Assembly: GCA_018697195.1 (NCBI GenBank)
Contig: CM031858.1
Location: 131,329,241 to 131,393,240, forward strand
Direction of reading: 5' to 3'
Source: Certhia americana
Lineage: Eukaryota > Chordata > Aves > Passeriformes > Certhiidae
Length of the DNA: 64,000 nucleotides
Shown one piece after another: positions 42,115 to 56,000 of the stretch. The notes beneath the pieces were generated by a model. The model saw only the letters and a list, made by a program, of their open reading frames with translations, searched no databases and was not told the origin of the DNA. Every line of letters starts with the position of its first letter. The stretch's first letter is position 1. A program made the translations under genes and the position numbers.

Positions 42115-45100
42115 TCTGCCCCTCCCTCCCTCCCTTCTGCCCCTTCTTTCCTTCCCCTTCTTTTCCTTCCTTCATTCTTTCCTGAGCCTCAGAAGGAACC
42201 ACAGTAAGTGGAGTGATATCCCCATCATTCTCAGAATGAGTCAGAAGAGAGTTCTTCCCTCCCTTCACCCCCTGAAATCACAGACTTAAGAAGATTATCT
42301 TTTCCTTATGACTACATTGTGAAACATACACACACACACACCCCTCCACATGTCTGTAAAAAATTGTAGGTGCAACACTCTTGGTTTAAAATTGTTTAAA
42401 AATGACACATGGAAGAATAGGGCTTTAAAAGTTAAATACTAAAGATATCTGAGAGTTTAGAACTCTTGAGGAATCCTTACAAAATTTTGAAATGCTGTGA
42501 CAGGTAACTACAGTCTGCTGAATTGTATAATCTCCCAACATTTAAGTGTACTTTTGTATTAAAATGATGGTTTTTCATTTTTATGAAAATGCTGGGAAAC
42601 TTCTTTTAGCAGCGCTTCTTCTTCATGCCAGTATGACTTTAAATAATGAGCTACAAGTTTCTTAAAAAATATGAGACAATCTCTGCCCTCTTCTTTGAAA
42701 TAAATGTGTCATTTTTAGAATCAAACCTGCTACCTGAACAGAGCTGCAGGTCATACCTGCAGGGTACATTCTCATCTTCAGGGATGCTTTTTGATATACT
42801 TGTCATCAGTATTAGATAAAAAAATCTGTACAAATGGAGGAAAAAATCTACAGTTCAGAGTAAAAATTTTAAGTATTATGGAATCATAGAATCACAGAAT
42901 GGTTTGGATTGGAAGGGACCTTCAAGATCATATTATTCCAACCCCCCTGCTGTGGGTAGGGACACATTTCACTAGACCATACTGCTCAAAGCCTCATCCA
43001 GCCTGGCCTGGAACGCTTCTGGGAATGGGCCTACTGATGATGAGGCTTCCAGAGCTCGCTGCTTTCTTGTTTATAGAAGGATTTTTTGTTAAAATCCATC
43101 CTGTAGTCTGAATTGCTTCATGCTACCCATTTTCTCTGCTGTTCTCAGCACAGAAATTTCCAGTTAGTTCCCCTGGTTAAACCAGTTCTTATAAATAATG
43201 CTCATAGATCTCATCTGTAACTAACCTTTTATCAGCTACCAGATAATCTGATTTTTGTCACTCAGTGTAAGTGGTTTAAGCCATCCTTTTTGCAAGTGTG
43301 CCATCTGGAGCAAACATGCCTCTTCCCCCTGCAGGCTGTGAATGGGATATACCTGATGCCATTAGGTGAGAGATCCTTCTTCTTTGACCTTTGATCAAAA
43401 TTTGACACCACATGAATATGCCTGGCTTGGCTTCATCAACAGACTGTGTTATGACATGGGGGGACCAGCTGGTGCTGGGCAGGGGAATGGCCTGGACCCC
43501 AACTGGGGGAAAGACAGGACACTCTTATGCTCCTGAGGACCTGAGAATACAGCTGTGTACATTAGTCACAGCAGAGTCTCTTAGGAATATGGATCTCCCT
43601 CCTCCTAAGTGTTTTCCAATACTTCTCTCCCCTCAGTTTCTGGAGGCGTCTGTAGGAGGTTTTGTCATGGCAGTAAGGTGGCTCCCCTGCAGTAATCTGA
43701 GGATTGCTTTTCCCACTTTCCCAATCCATGGTAACCTGAGGATTGTTTTTTCCACTTTCCCAATCTGGGATTGCTTTTTCCTGCCAGGGTCTCAAACGCA
43801 CTATGGATGAAGGTTCATTTTCCACACAAATTTAAACTGTCGCAGTAATGTTCATCCAATTTGGAAAAAGTGTATAGGTGCAAAAGATAACCCAAAGTTA
43901 GACATTTGTTCTCTGGAGCAGTAGCAGCTCTATTGTGCTCTTGGACTCCCAGGGGATTTCAGTCTGTTTATTTTTAACTCTCGCTGAAGCCAATCAATGG
44001 AAGCTTCATCTCCGGTCATGCTGCCAGTGGGGATAAAATGTAAAGCCGTAAATCTCTCTTCAAAGTGGGATTTAGATCTTTATGTGCTTTATAAAATCAC
44101 TTCAATAGATTTTATCTTACATACACTTATCCACAATGGTTAATAAGTTACTTTTTTTAAAAAAATGCAGATATATTCCCTCTGCGGACATGACCTCAGC
44201 TAAGTAGCCTGCAATTAATTGGTTGACACTTTTGTTTGCTTTCCCTTTCTCAAAGCAATAGGAGACCTATTTGAGAAGTGCAGTGTTAGGTCTTTCATCC
44301 CTGCTGGGTGATTTCTCTGAGCTGAGGAAGAATATTCTTTGGTAAAGCTGGAAGAGCCATTCTTTGTATTATTGTGTTATTAATTCAGTGATTAATTTAG
44401 CTATGGACAGAGGGAAGGACCCTTAGACTCACACCAGTTAAACAGACTGAAGCTTGAGATGGGTCCCAGAGACTGATAAATCAAAACAAGAGCTCTTATT
44501 TCTGATAGGTGCTTTGGAACCTGTGGTTTCCAACTGCTGAGCCAGATTCGGGATGGTGTGTGTCAGAGTAGAAGACAGTTCAGAGAAAAATTCTGTTTTA
44601 AAGATGTTTTCCATAAAAATCCTACAAACTTCTCAATGCTCCCCAGGTAGCTGGTCTTGTGTGGCATAACTGTTACTGGGCCACTAGATCACAAACATCT
44701 TTTTGCAGTGAATAGTAACCAGGGAAATACTTTAAAATGAGCTGACACTACAAATGAATATCCCTGGTGTGACTCACTCTCTGAGTCCTTTCAGGACCTC
44801 CAATAGACTCCAGGCAGAGGACCACTGACCTTCCTTATTGGAAACTGATATAGCCTGCAAGAGGAAAAGCAGGTGAAGCATGACATAGAGAAGAGGAAGA
44901 AGAATCAGGGACAAGAAATAAAGGATATAAGTAGAACTACCCAGTGCAATAAGTAAAGGGGACGGTTCATTAGTAACCAAATGCAATAGTTTAAATGAGA
45001 CCTAGAAATGTGGTTTGAATGCTGGAGCTGTTTTTCTTCAGAATTGCACTTTGTAAACATAGCAATACAAGCAATTTCTTTAATGAGAGAATCTTCAAAG

Positions 45101-48100
45101 AGATCAAGATCCACACGGATGCCACCATTCACATCTCGGTTGTATGCATGTGCCACATGTGCAGTTCTTCCTCTTCTGTTTGATTCTGAGTTGCAGAGAA
45201 GTTGTCATGATGGTCTGCATCTGCCAACAAACAGCTATCCAGCTGTTCCAGCATTTCATATTCTACTTGCAGTGAAGTCCCATGCCTTGTCAGCTGGCCT
45301 TTAATCCTAGTGAAGAGATTGTTCCTTCTTATTTAGTTTTTTCTTTTAACTTTCCATCTTATCATCTATACTCAGCTCTTGCTTCCACTTTTTCCCTGTT
45401 TATGGAAGACTTTTTATATTAAAGTCCAGTATCCCCTGTGGTCTGAATTACTCCATGCTGACTGCTCTGTTGCTTAGTGCTATAGCTAATTTCACTTCTT
45501 GTTATGGGTTTCACCTATTATTACGTAGCTGCTGTCAGAAGCCAGCTGTAGTGTTTGGAACAGACTATTAACAGTGTCAGTTTGGGGCAAATACTCTCTT
45601 AAGTTTAAAAATAAGATTTCTAAAGCATTTTTGTTTGTCATAAATTTACCTGTGAGCTAAATTACAAGATCAAAATATACATGTTTATCTATTTTCCTTA
45701 GTAGATGATAAATCTGTATTTAATTGCCATTGACATATTGGAATTTGGAACTAATACATGACAATTTGTGAGAGATTTACAATAAAATAGACAGATTTGT
45801 TCTCAGTGTTCATAATTAGATTAAAAAGACATGAAATGAGGATGTGTAATTTAGATCTTCCAAATCTTTTTGGGTTCGCTAATTGGGTATGTTGCAATGT
45901 AGGAAAAAAAACCCAGTGTTTATAAATTTACAGTGTTTCTTTTTCAGTGCTTTTTATCCTAATGGGATTGATTCACTACCATCTGACAGCTGCTGCTTTC
46001 TTTCTTTTTGGGTTCAAAACACAAGTCAAAATCTTCAGTATAATTACAAGGATACATACCAGTGCAGCAGAAGTCAATGACAGCTAAAATCCCTTTGCCA
46101 AGGATGTATGGGTGTTAAGCTGAGCTGTGTGAGTTTTCCAGGTCAGGCTCAAGTCACAGTTACACTGTGCAACAACGGTTGTGGGAGGTGAGAATTTGCT
46201 CAGGCAAGTGTTGCTCAAACAGGGAGTTGCAGCAGGGTGTGAGAGGCAGAGTCCCAGCAGTAATGAGCCATGCTGGGGCTTTATAGCTATAAAGTTGGCC
46301 TGTGCAGGAGCCCTGCCCTGCTGCAGAGCTGCTCCCCCAGGCGTGGTCCTGCTGCAGCTCCAGCACTACCTCATCTGGTGTCACCTCATCACATCCTCCG
46401 GCACAGCACGGCATCACTCTGGCCTTTGCCAAGCAGAGGAGGAACTCCTCACACATCCCTGTCCCTCCCTCCCCAAGCCTGTCTGACAAAGCTCTCCCAA
46501 GCCCACAAACCATGCAGATGCTGAAGAACCATCAGCTGGGTGGGGAAGCAGTGACAGCTGGTGGCTCAGCGGGTGGCTGTGTTCTCTTAGAGATGGCCTG
46601 GAGGCCACACTCTGCTCCCTAACAGGGAGGAGCACCCAGCTGCCCCTGTTTGGCAGTGGTCAAGAGGCCTGTCTTTCTGTGGTTGTTAATGGTTTCAGTT
46701 AACTTATGGCCTTTAAGTCTCATTTCATTTCACTTTAGTGGCTCCCTTAGAGCAATTGTGCTCTTCCCAGGCATCCCTTGGGACTCTTTATGGGCACGGG
46801 TCTGTCCACTGTGGTCTGTTCCAAACTGCACAGCACTTGTGGGTTTGATCCTCTGTCTTATGAGCAGTGAGGAAAGAAAGGTCTGCTTTAAATTAACTCA
46901 GGGACAGACACTTAACTTCAGAAAGAGCAAGGTTGAGTGGGTATTCGTCTACCAAATTTAGAAGATCTGCAAAAGTTTGTGGGAGTTTCTGGCTGACAAC
47001 TGCTTTACTTTTGAGATTTACTAGCAGTAATAGATTTTTTTTTATACTAACAGAACTCTTTCCAACAGCATCTGAAATGTAAGCATGGCTGTGGTAACCA
47101 CACACATGGGAGATAATCAGTCCTGTTAAATAATTTGGGTGTCCCATGTGAGCTATACCCAGCTTCCTGTCTTGTTAACACTTGAGTGGAATACACGATG
47201 TAATTGTAAAAGACAGGGTAAGAAAGAGATGTAGTTCAGTAATTAAAAAGTCCACTGATAGAGCAGTACTCTCTCACAGTTTTCTGCACTCATTTGTTAT
47301 ACAGAGTAAAAGTATGCTTCAGTGTCTTCAGTACTGATAACTTGTAGATGAATATACCCTGAAAAAGCATGTGCTCATCCAGAAAATGCTCATTTTGAAA
47401 AATAATAAGGAAAAATTGAAAAAATAACGCTGTCCTGCCTGTACAGAATCATGATGTACAGCTAGAGATGCAGCAGTATGAAGCTGACCAAGATGTAGGA
47501 AAAACATCTGTGACCTGAAGAGGGCTGCTGCTCCATGCCTGTGGATGGAGAGAGTAATCACACCATTATTCTGGATGACTTTTATGAGGCTGCACATGAT
47601 GAAACAAGACAATAGCTCCCTCAATTCAATTTTCTTCCCACGCAAGGGTAATCACAATCTGTGCCTAAATATTGTTGTATCCTAGAAATATATACATTTA
47701 TTCATCTATCTGGAGTGCTGAAAACATTGTGCTGCTTTATTACAGAATTTCATAAACTTATGTTAAGTTTCCTAAATAGTGTCTTGGAGAGCTGGTGGCT
47801 TGGAATAAACAAGCAGTTTTGCCAAAGAAAAACAAGCCATACCAGCTCTAACTTTGCACAGATGATTTTGGAGCACTGAACCCTACTTCTCTGCTGAATG
47901 GGATTATAAATTATCTCTGAGCTATTCTGCTTCCAGTTACTCCATCTGTAATCATTCTAGTGTGGTTTCTAAAGGAAATGCATGCATATAAACATGAAAA
48001 TACTTCCTGTCCACATTGAGAGGAAGATTTCTTGGGATTTATTTGAAAGACAACATATAATGAAATTCGTAAATAGTAATTAGCTGGGACACTTTGGACC

Positions 48101-51100
48101 GATTTTTCAAGCAAAGCATCCAAATGAAACCATAACAGCATCTGCATATGAACCAAAGTCAAGCATTTCTCATTTAATATTAAATAAGATTTGACTTAGA
48201 TATGGAGGTTTGACTTTGGCCCTATACCCAGGGCTCTTTCTATCTGTGGACAGGGAGGTAGAAAAAGATGTGAACATTTTTTTAGACATTGCTCTGTTAC
48301 TTCCTCAGAAACATTTGCATTGACTGGGCTCATTTGACTGAAACATCCATTTACATTGTAAATAAGCAACTTTGAAGGAGATATTTATAAGCATTTACTT
48401 TTAAGAATTGCTTCTAAAGGGCAGTTGATCTTATCTGGCAGGTCGTCTGACCCAGGTCAGGTGAAAGTGCCTTCCACTTTCCTGAGCATGAATGTAGGTC
48501 AGCCACCTGTCCAGCACCTTCCACATACCTGGTCTTGGAGCTCTCTCTTCAGCCTGGACCCAAAACTGTCAAGTGGATTTCTTAGTCTGAAAAAAGAAAG
48601 TGGGGACTGCACTGCAGGGGAGTGAGGACCCTTAGTGAGATGAAAGCAGAGCAAGTGAGCAGAACAAGAGAGAACCTAATAGAGGTCTTTTAAGTCCTGA
48701 GTGGCAGAGGAGGTGCTCACTGACTTAAGAGTTAGGGCACACTCAGTGAAATAGCTACTGGCAGGTTTCATAGCAAACCAAAGGTATTTCTTCATGGAAC
48801 ACCTAGATGAGCTGTGGGACTACTTGCCAGGGGACATTGTGGTGCTAGCATGGATTGAAATATAGGCTGGAAAAATCAATGAAAGAAAAGTTCCTTTAAT
48901 GACCAGTAGGCCAGCAAGTCCTTGACAATAAAATTTCTGACAGTTTAGAGAATATTCTGGGCAAGTTGTAACTACATATGCTTGTACTGCTCTTTCTAAA
49001 TTTCTTTCATTGTTCTGTCTTGCATTTCTGTTTCTTTATCATCCACCACTTACTACTGTGATCTAGATGGACCTTTTAACTTATCCAGGAGAGCTGTTCC
49101 TACATGCAAATGCTTAACTGCAGCATTATGAAAGCTAATCTCTCCTTCTGTCTCCAGTGCGTGCCTTGTATGTGACATCTGTCCGCTTCTCCCCACAGAA
49201 TTATTATTGTTCCTCTTTCTTCAGTACTGGAAAAAAGCTCCCTCTTCTGTAGGCTGTCAGCCTTTTCATATAGTCAGTGTAAAATGTGAATTCGTGTTAA
49301 GGGATTAAATAGAAAACTGAATTCTCAGTGGATTTAGTTTAACTCTTCTTGTTTCTCCCATTGGTGAGTGCTGTGTACAGTTTTGGGCACCACAATATAA
49401 GAGAGATACAAAGGTATTAGGGAGTGTCCAAAGGAGGGCCACGAGCATGGTGAAGGGTCTGGAGGGGAAGCTCCATGAGGAGTGGCTGAGGTCACTTGGT
49501 CTATTCAGCCTGGAGGAGAGAAGACTGAGGGGAAACCTCACAGACCTCATACAGCTTGCTCACAGGGGGAAGTGTAGTGGCAGACATTGATCTCTTATCT
49601 CTGGTGACCAGTGGGAATGGCCTGAAGTTGTGTCAGGGGAGGTTTAGGTTCGATATCAGGAAAAGGTTCTTCACCCAAAGGGTGGCTGGACACTGGAACA
49701 GGCTCCCCAGAGAAGTAACCGCAGCACCAAGCCTGACAGAGCTCAAGAAGCACTTGGACAGGCTCTTGGGAATGGTCCTGTGCAGGGCAAGGACTTGGGC
49801 TTCAATGATCCTTGTGGGTCCCTTTCAACTCAGGATATTCTATGATGCTGTGAACTCTTAGAAACTCATTATAGAAAAAAACTATTTCTTCAGACACTCT
49901 TGAAAAATGCTACTTCTTTTCTCCCTACACAGAGAAACATTAAAAACTTTAGAAGGTCGGTCTCAATAAAATCAATGTATTTAGTAACTTCCAGTAAATT
50001 TTGTACAGGAAATAAAACAAGTGCTACATTAATAGGCCAATTTCCTTTCAAATAAAATATAAAATTGATTAAATAATCAGTGATATTTACATATAGTCCA
50101 GAGCTCATTGTCACATTAAGTACTAAAGAAAATAGCTGCCACTTCATGGCTCGAGTCTCCAAAACAGAAGAGATCTTAAATTGAGGAGATCTGGATTTCA
50201 GAAATTTTTAACAAAAAAAGTATACCTTAATTTTACATTTTCCTGTGCAATCTCAGACTATCCAGAAGAAAACCACATTATGAAACTTGACAGAGAAACT
50301 TTGCAAAGAGAGAATTATTCTAAGCCTTTCCTGCCTACAGAGTGAAGCAATCTGTGTACGCACACAGACATCTTCTGTTTCCCCAGGTGATCTTCACAAC
50401 ATCTGTGTAGTTAAGAACCCAACAGTACTTTTGGGACTGTCTTGAACTGGACAGGTGGTCTTGATGGCAGCCTTCCCTCTAGAGCTGTTTGTAGGCTGGC
50501 TGCTGCTTCACTGCAGCTGAACATGCTTTAGATTGCAGTTAATGGCTCCTCAAAGCACCACAGCTGTGGGAGGAAATTCCTCTCCTCTTGGCTGGGTGAA
50601 TGACAGGACAGCAGGGAAGGAAACATGAAATCAGTAAATGTGATTGCATTCCATTAAACCCTCTCCTAACCACACAACGGTGTCAGATTGGTACAAGTCA
50701 GTTGTTGGTCATGTCTGGAATCACTGAGATGAAGTGAACCCAGAGCAGAGGACTGGTGCAATTGGGCATGTGCTGCTTAAAACTTCTTTCAGTTCAGTTG
50801 GCTCTGAACCTGACGCATCAGCCTTGCGCTATATTGAGGAGAAAATGTACCCTGCATTAGAAAAGGCATGTGGTGCCTGTATTTCAGCACTGTAACCAGC
50901 ACCGGCTCTGGCATATTCTTCCCATCTAACACCATTCACCTTGTGGTTACTGCCCCTCTTCCTTTTAATAAACAGAGAATTCAGCCTGAGCCCACTGACA
51001 CTTTGTATTTGACCTGTGTGGAGCAAAAGGTTCCTTTTGCCCTCTCTTCTTTTCCTCCCCACATATTCATATTTGCCTTCCCTAAGGATTTGGGTGTCTA

Positions 51101-52994
51101 AAGGTCACTTCTGCAGAAGAATTATGTGCAGTATATACAGAACTGTGGTGAAGAGCTTGGGATAAACATTTCCAGGCATAGACTGAAATTTCTGCAAATA
51201 CATATTTAGTTTGTAAATATTTCCACAATTTTAGCACCTGTCTCATACACTCATATGCAAGTGTCATCCAAGAGAGTTTTGACTCTTCCTTGATGTTTCC
51301 AGTGTATTTTAAGAAGTTTCAAATAATATGCCTGTTTTACAAATGTGAGATCCTTCTAAGGCAAAGTCAAACAATTTGTCAGAGCTCCAAATGACAGCAA
51401 GAGAACCAGGATTAAATTGCAGTAGTAATGAAGTTTTCCCCTTCTCCTCCACCCCCCCCCTCCCCCCACCCCAAGCTGCTAGCCCAGATTTAGGGGGATT
51501 TGGGAGAGGAGATCTTCAAGATAGGGAGAAGAGATTCAAAAGAGGCCCCTTACCTCAGGATGTATTCCAAATTTTATTCTCAATGAAGGGATCCCAGAGT
51601 TAAAGAGAGGGGAAGCATGGAGGAACAGGGGTTTTATCCCTTTTGGGGTCGGGGTCAGATTACCTGGCTGAAAGCCATAGGTCAGAGTCAAGGGGCAGGT
51701 AAATCAGGCCAGGTTACAGTCTCTGGGGGAGGGGTTTTTGAGGAGAGATCATTCCCTAAAAGGAATGTAACATAGTAATGACCCTAATTCTACACAACTA
51801 TTTATTATCACCTGTCCCTGTCACCTGTGTAATGTAACCTGAAGTCCTTCAGTGTAAAGCAAAGGTGTTTTTGCTGAAAAGCTAAAGTTTGAGAAAACAT
51901 TGTGAATGCTCACTATAACCATAAGTACTTATAACAGACCTTTTTAATCTATAGCCTTTTTTGGCATTTGAGTTCTAGAAGGTCTTGGATAAAAGTATAT
52001 TAGAGTTGTGTTTCTTTCTAACAAGACATCAACAAGGATTTTTGTCATAGGAACTCACAAATCTTTCATACAGCAGTCAAACAGAATGCTGTTCAAACTC
52101 AAAGATGTTGTGTGGCAACTGTACCATTCCATCTAGTGGAAAATACAAATGGCTGTTGGAAAAAGTAATCCAAAGCTCTCTGGAGACACATAAAGATTTC
52201 TGTTGAGTTCAATGAGGTTTGGGTGAGAGTGCAAATATAACCAATTGATCAAGTATGTTACTTTACTCTTACGGAACTGAGCACATTTTCTCCTTTAGAA
52301 AGAGGAGATCCAAGAGCTTGAGTTCAAACAGGAATCACTGCGGCAATATAAGAAAACTTGCACTTGTGCTGAATAAAGAAAATTTTCTTCTGGAAGTTCG
52401 AATAATTGTGGAATCAGCTGCAAAGATATGGAGTGGTTATTGAAATAATGCAATATGCCCCCCAAAACAGGCAAAGAAACTAACAAAACACTGTTGGATT
52501 AGCTACAAACTGTTTGAATATACAAGTATTTACCATTGTTTCTTCACAGATATGTTTCTAAGCAATGCCTTAAAAAACTTATTCTCCAAAACCAGATTAA
52601 CCAGGATGTAAAAAATATGAAATGACATGTGCTTATATTAACTGAATATGTTATAGCCATTGGCAAACTTGTTTGGTAATTATTTCTTTCAGAGAAGGTC
52701 ATCCTGTATCATGTGCTTTATAATAGAGATGCTTATGTAATACAATTAACCAAACCACTCAGACGACACCAGCTAAGTCTGGAATAGGATTTCTTATGGG
52801 TCAGTTATGGATTACTTCTGCATATTGTACAAGACTGCTCATCACAAGATGCTTAAATGCTATTTGGAAGAAAGCCCAGCACTCAGCACTCCCTGTCCCA
52901 TTTGAGCAAAGGGTTACATAGCCCCAGTTTCTGCTATTTATTTATTTATTTATTTATTTATTCATTCATTCATTTCCTTCCTTCCTTCCTTCCT

Positions 52995-53043
<49 letters not shown>

Positions 53044-56000
53044 CCTGCCTTCCTGCCTTCCTGCCTGCCTGCCTTCCCACCTGCCCGCCTTCCTTCCCAC
53101 CTTCCCGCCTTCCTTCCTTCCTTCCCGCCTTCCTTCCAACAATCTCAAACATTCTGCAAACAATACCACAGCATTCAGGCAACTAACATAAATTTTTCTC
53201 AATTCACAACAAAGAAACAAAGAAATGTAAAAATGTAATGCCTGAGAAGCAAAATGCATCAGCTGTCTGAGTGGAGATTCTGCCTTGGCGTACCATGTAC
53301 CTAAAATATATCCCTATTTTTTGTACTTTGTCAATTAATCTAGACTGTGTCCATTTTAATTAGTTTCATAGATTAGATTGAATAGTGAGTTTCTTTTTTT
53401 CCAGTTTCTGAATTCACTCTTTGGCTCAATGACTGGCTTCCATTTTATGTCTCTGGAGAGCATAATGTACTGCCTGAATATCTATGTTGGTTTATATTCA
53501 AGGCTTTTCTGCTTCCATTAGTCATGCTGAAATTTAAAATTAACACAAGAAACTACTCCAGAAAACTACTCTGGTCCAGATTTTCATCTCAGCTACTTTG
53601 TTACAAATTCAGTGATTAAAATTTTAATGAAATTATCTTTTCTTGTAAAATGTTGGCCATTTTAACAGTAAGCAGTTAAAAGCTGAAATAATTCAAGTTT
53701 TATCATAGTTCTCCCTTTCGCCGAAATAGATTTAATTGAGGAAAGATGGCAAAAATATTAAGGGAAAGTAAGGACCTGTAACCCTGTTTTTTTAAATATA
53801 ATCTCTTATAGAGGCAGAGCTGCAGGATTTGTAATTAGAATTGGCTGAAAAGTTATTCAAACTGCATGGAAGCTGAAGGATGATTTTTTAAACTTAGAAT
53901 TGACAGATGATTAAGTAACAGTAACAAAACCAAATTGACAGAAAGTATAAGTTAAGTTAGTTTGAAGGGCTTTTACTGTATGAATGATGTAAGACACTTG
54001 ATGTCCTGTCTGGTGCCAGGTATTCAACAAACTGAGTGCTTTCTTTCATTTGTTGTCCATCACATTTATTCACTTTAACCTTTGTTTAATATTCTGTGCA
54101 TATTTTCTTTGTGTAACTCAAACACTGCTGGGCAAAGGCAGTAATTTTGAATTCTGCTCCTTTTACACTGATTGTTTTTTATGACTGTTTTGTTCAATTT
54201 AGGGAATGAAAGATCAGGGTACTTAAATATTGAAACAAAAAAATGTGTGGGGAGTAAGCCTGTAAAGCTGTCACTGATTTTTGTTCAAACAAAAAAAAAA
54301 CATTGCCAGTGATAAGGTGATCCTAAACTTTTAAAACATTTAGCAAATGCACTTTAGCCTTCTAGTGTAAATATTTTCTTGTGAAACTTCTCAGTCTTTT
54401 TAAGCCATCTCCCCAGTTCATACCCCAAATACTTTGAATATTTCTATAGAAATCCATATGATTTAGGATTTAGCCAGTGACTTCTTCAAAATGGATCCTG
54501 GAGACTTTATTATGACCTGACACCATGTTGGGGTAACTGAGGCTCCTGTTAATAAATCCCTTAGGGTGAATTAGAGTGAAATATTACTGAATGTCCGGTG
54601 CAAATATAACACAGACTTATTTTAAAACAATTTAATTGCAGCAGAAAGGAGGCATGTGGCCATTTTGATTCTTTTCTGTAAAAGTATAAAAATATCACAA
54701 GGAAAATATATCAGGAAAAGGAAGGTGTGGAAGGAAGGAAGGAAGATTTAGAGCAGATGGTGGAGAGGAAAGACATAACCACCTGTGGGTACAATAACAA
54801 GATTTGATTGTTGTAATTTTGATGTCTGTGGTCAAAATAATGGTCACAGTTTTGTTCCATTGAGGGTGAGGGCCCACAAAACAAAAAGTTCACCAGGTTA
54901 TAACCTTACAGTTAGCAGAGGAGCACCCAGTTCCCTTCCAGGGAGGGGATTCTTCATGTCTGATGCAACACCACAGAACATCAGTTTTCCCTTAAAGAGT
55001 TCCCAAAAACAGTCGGGGGATGTTTGAGGTCCTTGGTGGTTCACAGTCCTCTCTAGGAATATGACCACTGTTTGACCCTACTTCTGCACTTGTGCTGGGT
55101 ATTGTGTGGTCACCACAGAACAGGAAAATTGGCCCCAGAGAGGGACTGCCCTACCTTTTACTGTTCCACCTTTCCAGGAATGTTCTGTTCTAACTTGCCC
55201 ACTTGAATGGTCATTAGTGTTTGAGGCATAGCAATGCATTCTCTCCTTGCTGTCCAGACTTCTACAGGCATTCCTATCTCCTCTCACTTATTGTTGAACT
55301 GTTGGTTAGTGAGAAAGTGTCTTCTGAGGGCTCTTAGGGCCATTGACCAGTATATGAGGTTTGGGTCAGAGTAAAGAACAGTGCTTACTTCCCAAGATGT
55401 AAAAGCCTCACCAGGAAGCTTTTCTCCTACCAGACAGATTTTGTTTCATACAAGAGTGAAGGGAATGGAGAAGTTCACTCGTATCATTAATTCTCCAGTC
55501 CAGGCGACCTACTGGAAATGACAGCAACCTTAATGCCAAACTAATAATATTGATGTAAACACAGTAGTCTTAGGACACATGGACTTAAAAGAGGATCAGA
55601 GCACAGGAATCGTCCATTATTTATCAGCTCATTTTTATCAGCTGGAAGATGGACAGCTCTTTGGGTTGGGTCTGCTGTCACTTCTTGTCACACCTGATGA
55701 AACAGACTCTGAACCTGAAGGAAATGGATCACAGGTTGGGGCTTAGCATTACAAAAGTGCAGTAAGACAGCTGAATCTTCACAAAGGGAACTTGATTCAT
55801 TTTTAAAGTCATCTGTAGATCAGATTTAATCACTAATTATGTTGTGTCATAATAAACTAATAAATATATTTCAGTATATTTGATAAACTAATGCTGCTTT
55901 TAGTAACATGAGGATTTTACTGGAAATCCTGTTACTAAACTAGTGATCAGTTCTAGGGAGGGGATTTCATCTGTAGTGTTTTTCACAGATAGCATGTTTT

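Noticed and set aside
42032..42268. Minus-strand open frame with Gly/Arg/Glu/Lys-rich repeats
   Set aside because: It is a translation of the TTCC/TGCC tetranucleotide array.
49556..49861. Open frame of about 100 codons with a coherent protein-like sequence
   Set aside because: The sequence [20 protein letters not shown] is the C-terminal part of the CR1 LINE, not a host gene.
52966..53259. Minus-strand open frame with the same repetitive composition
   Set aside because: It is a translation of the graded tetranucleotide array, with no signal of selection.
54700..55300. Moderately GC-rich block that might be another LTR
   Set aside because: No terminal repeats, paired TATA/AATAAA or family signature could be found.
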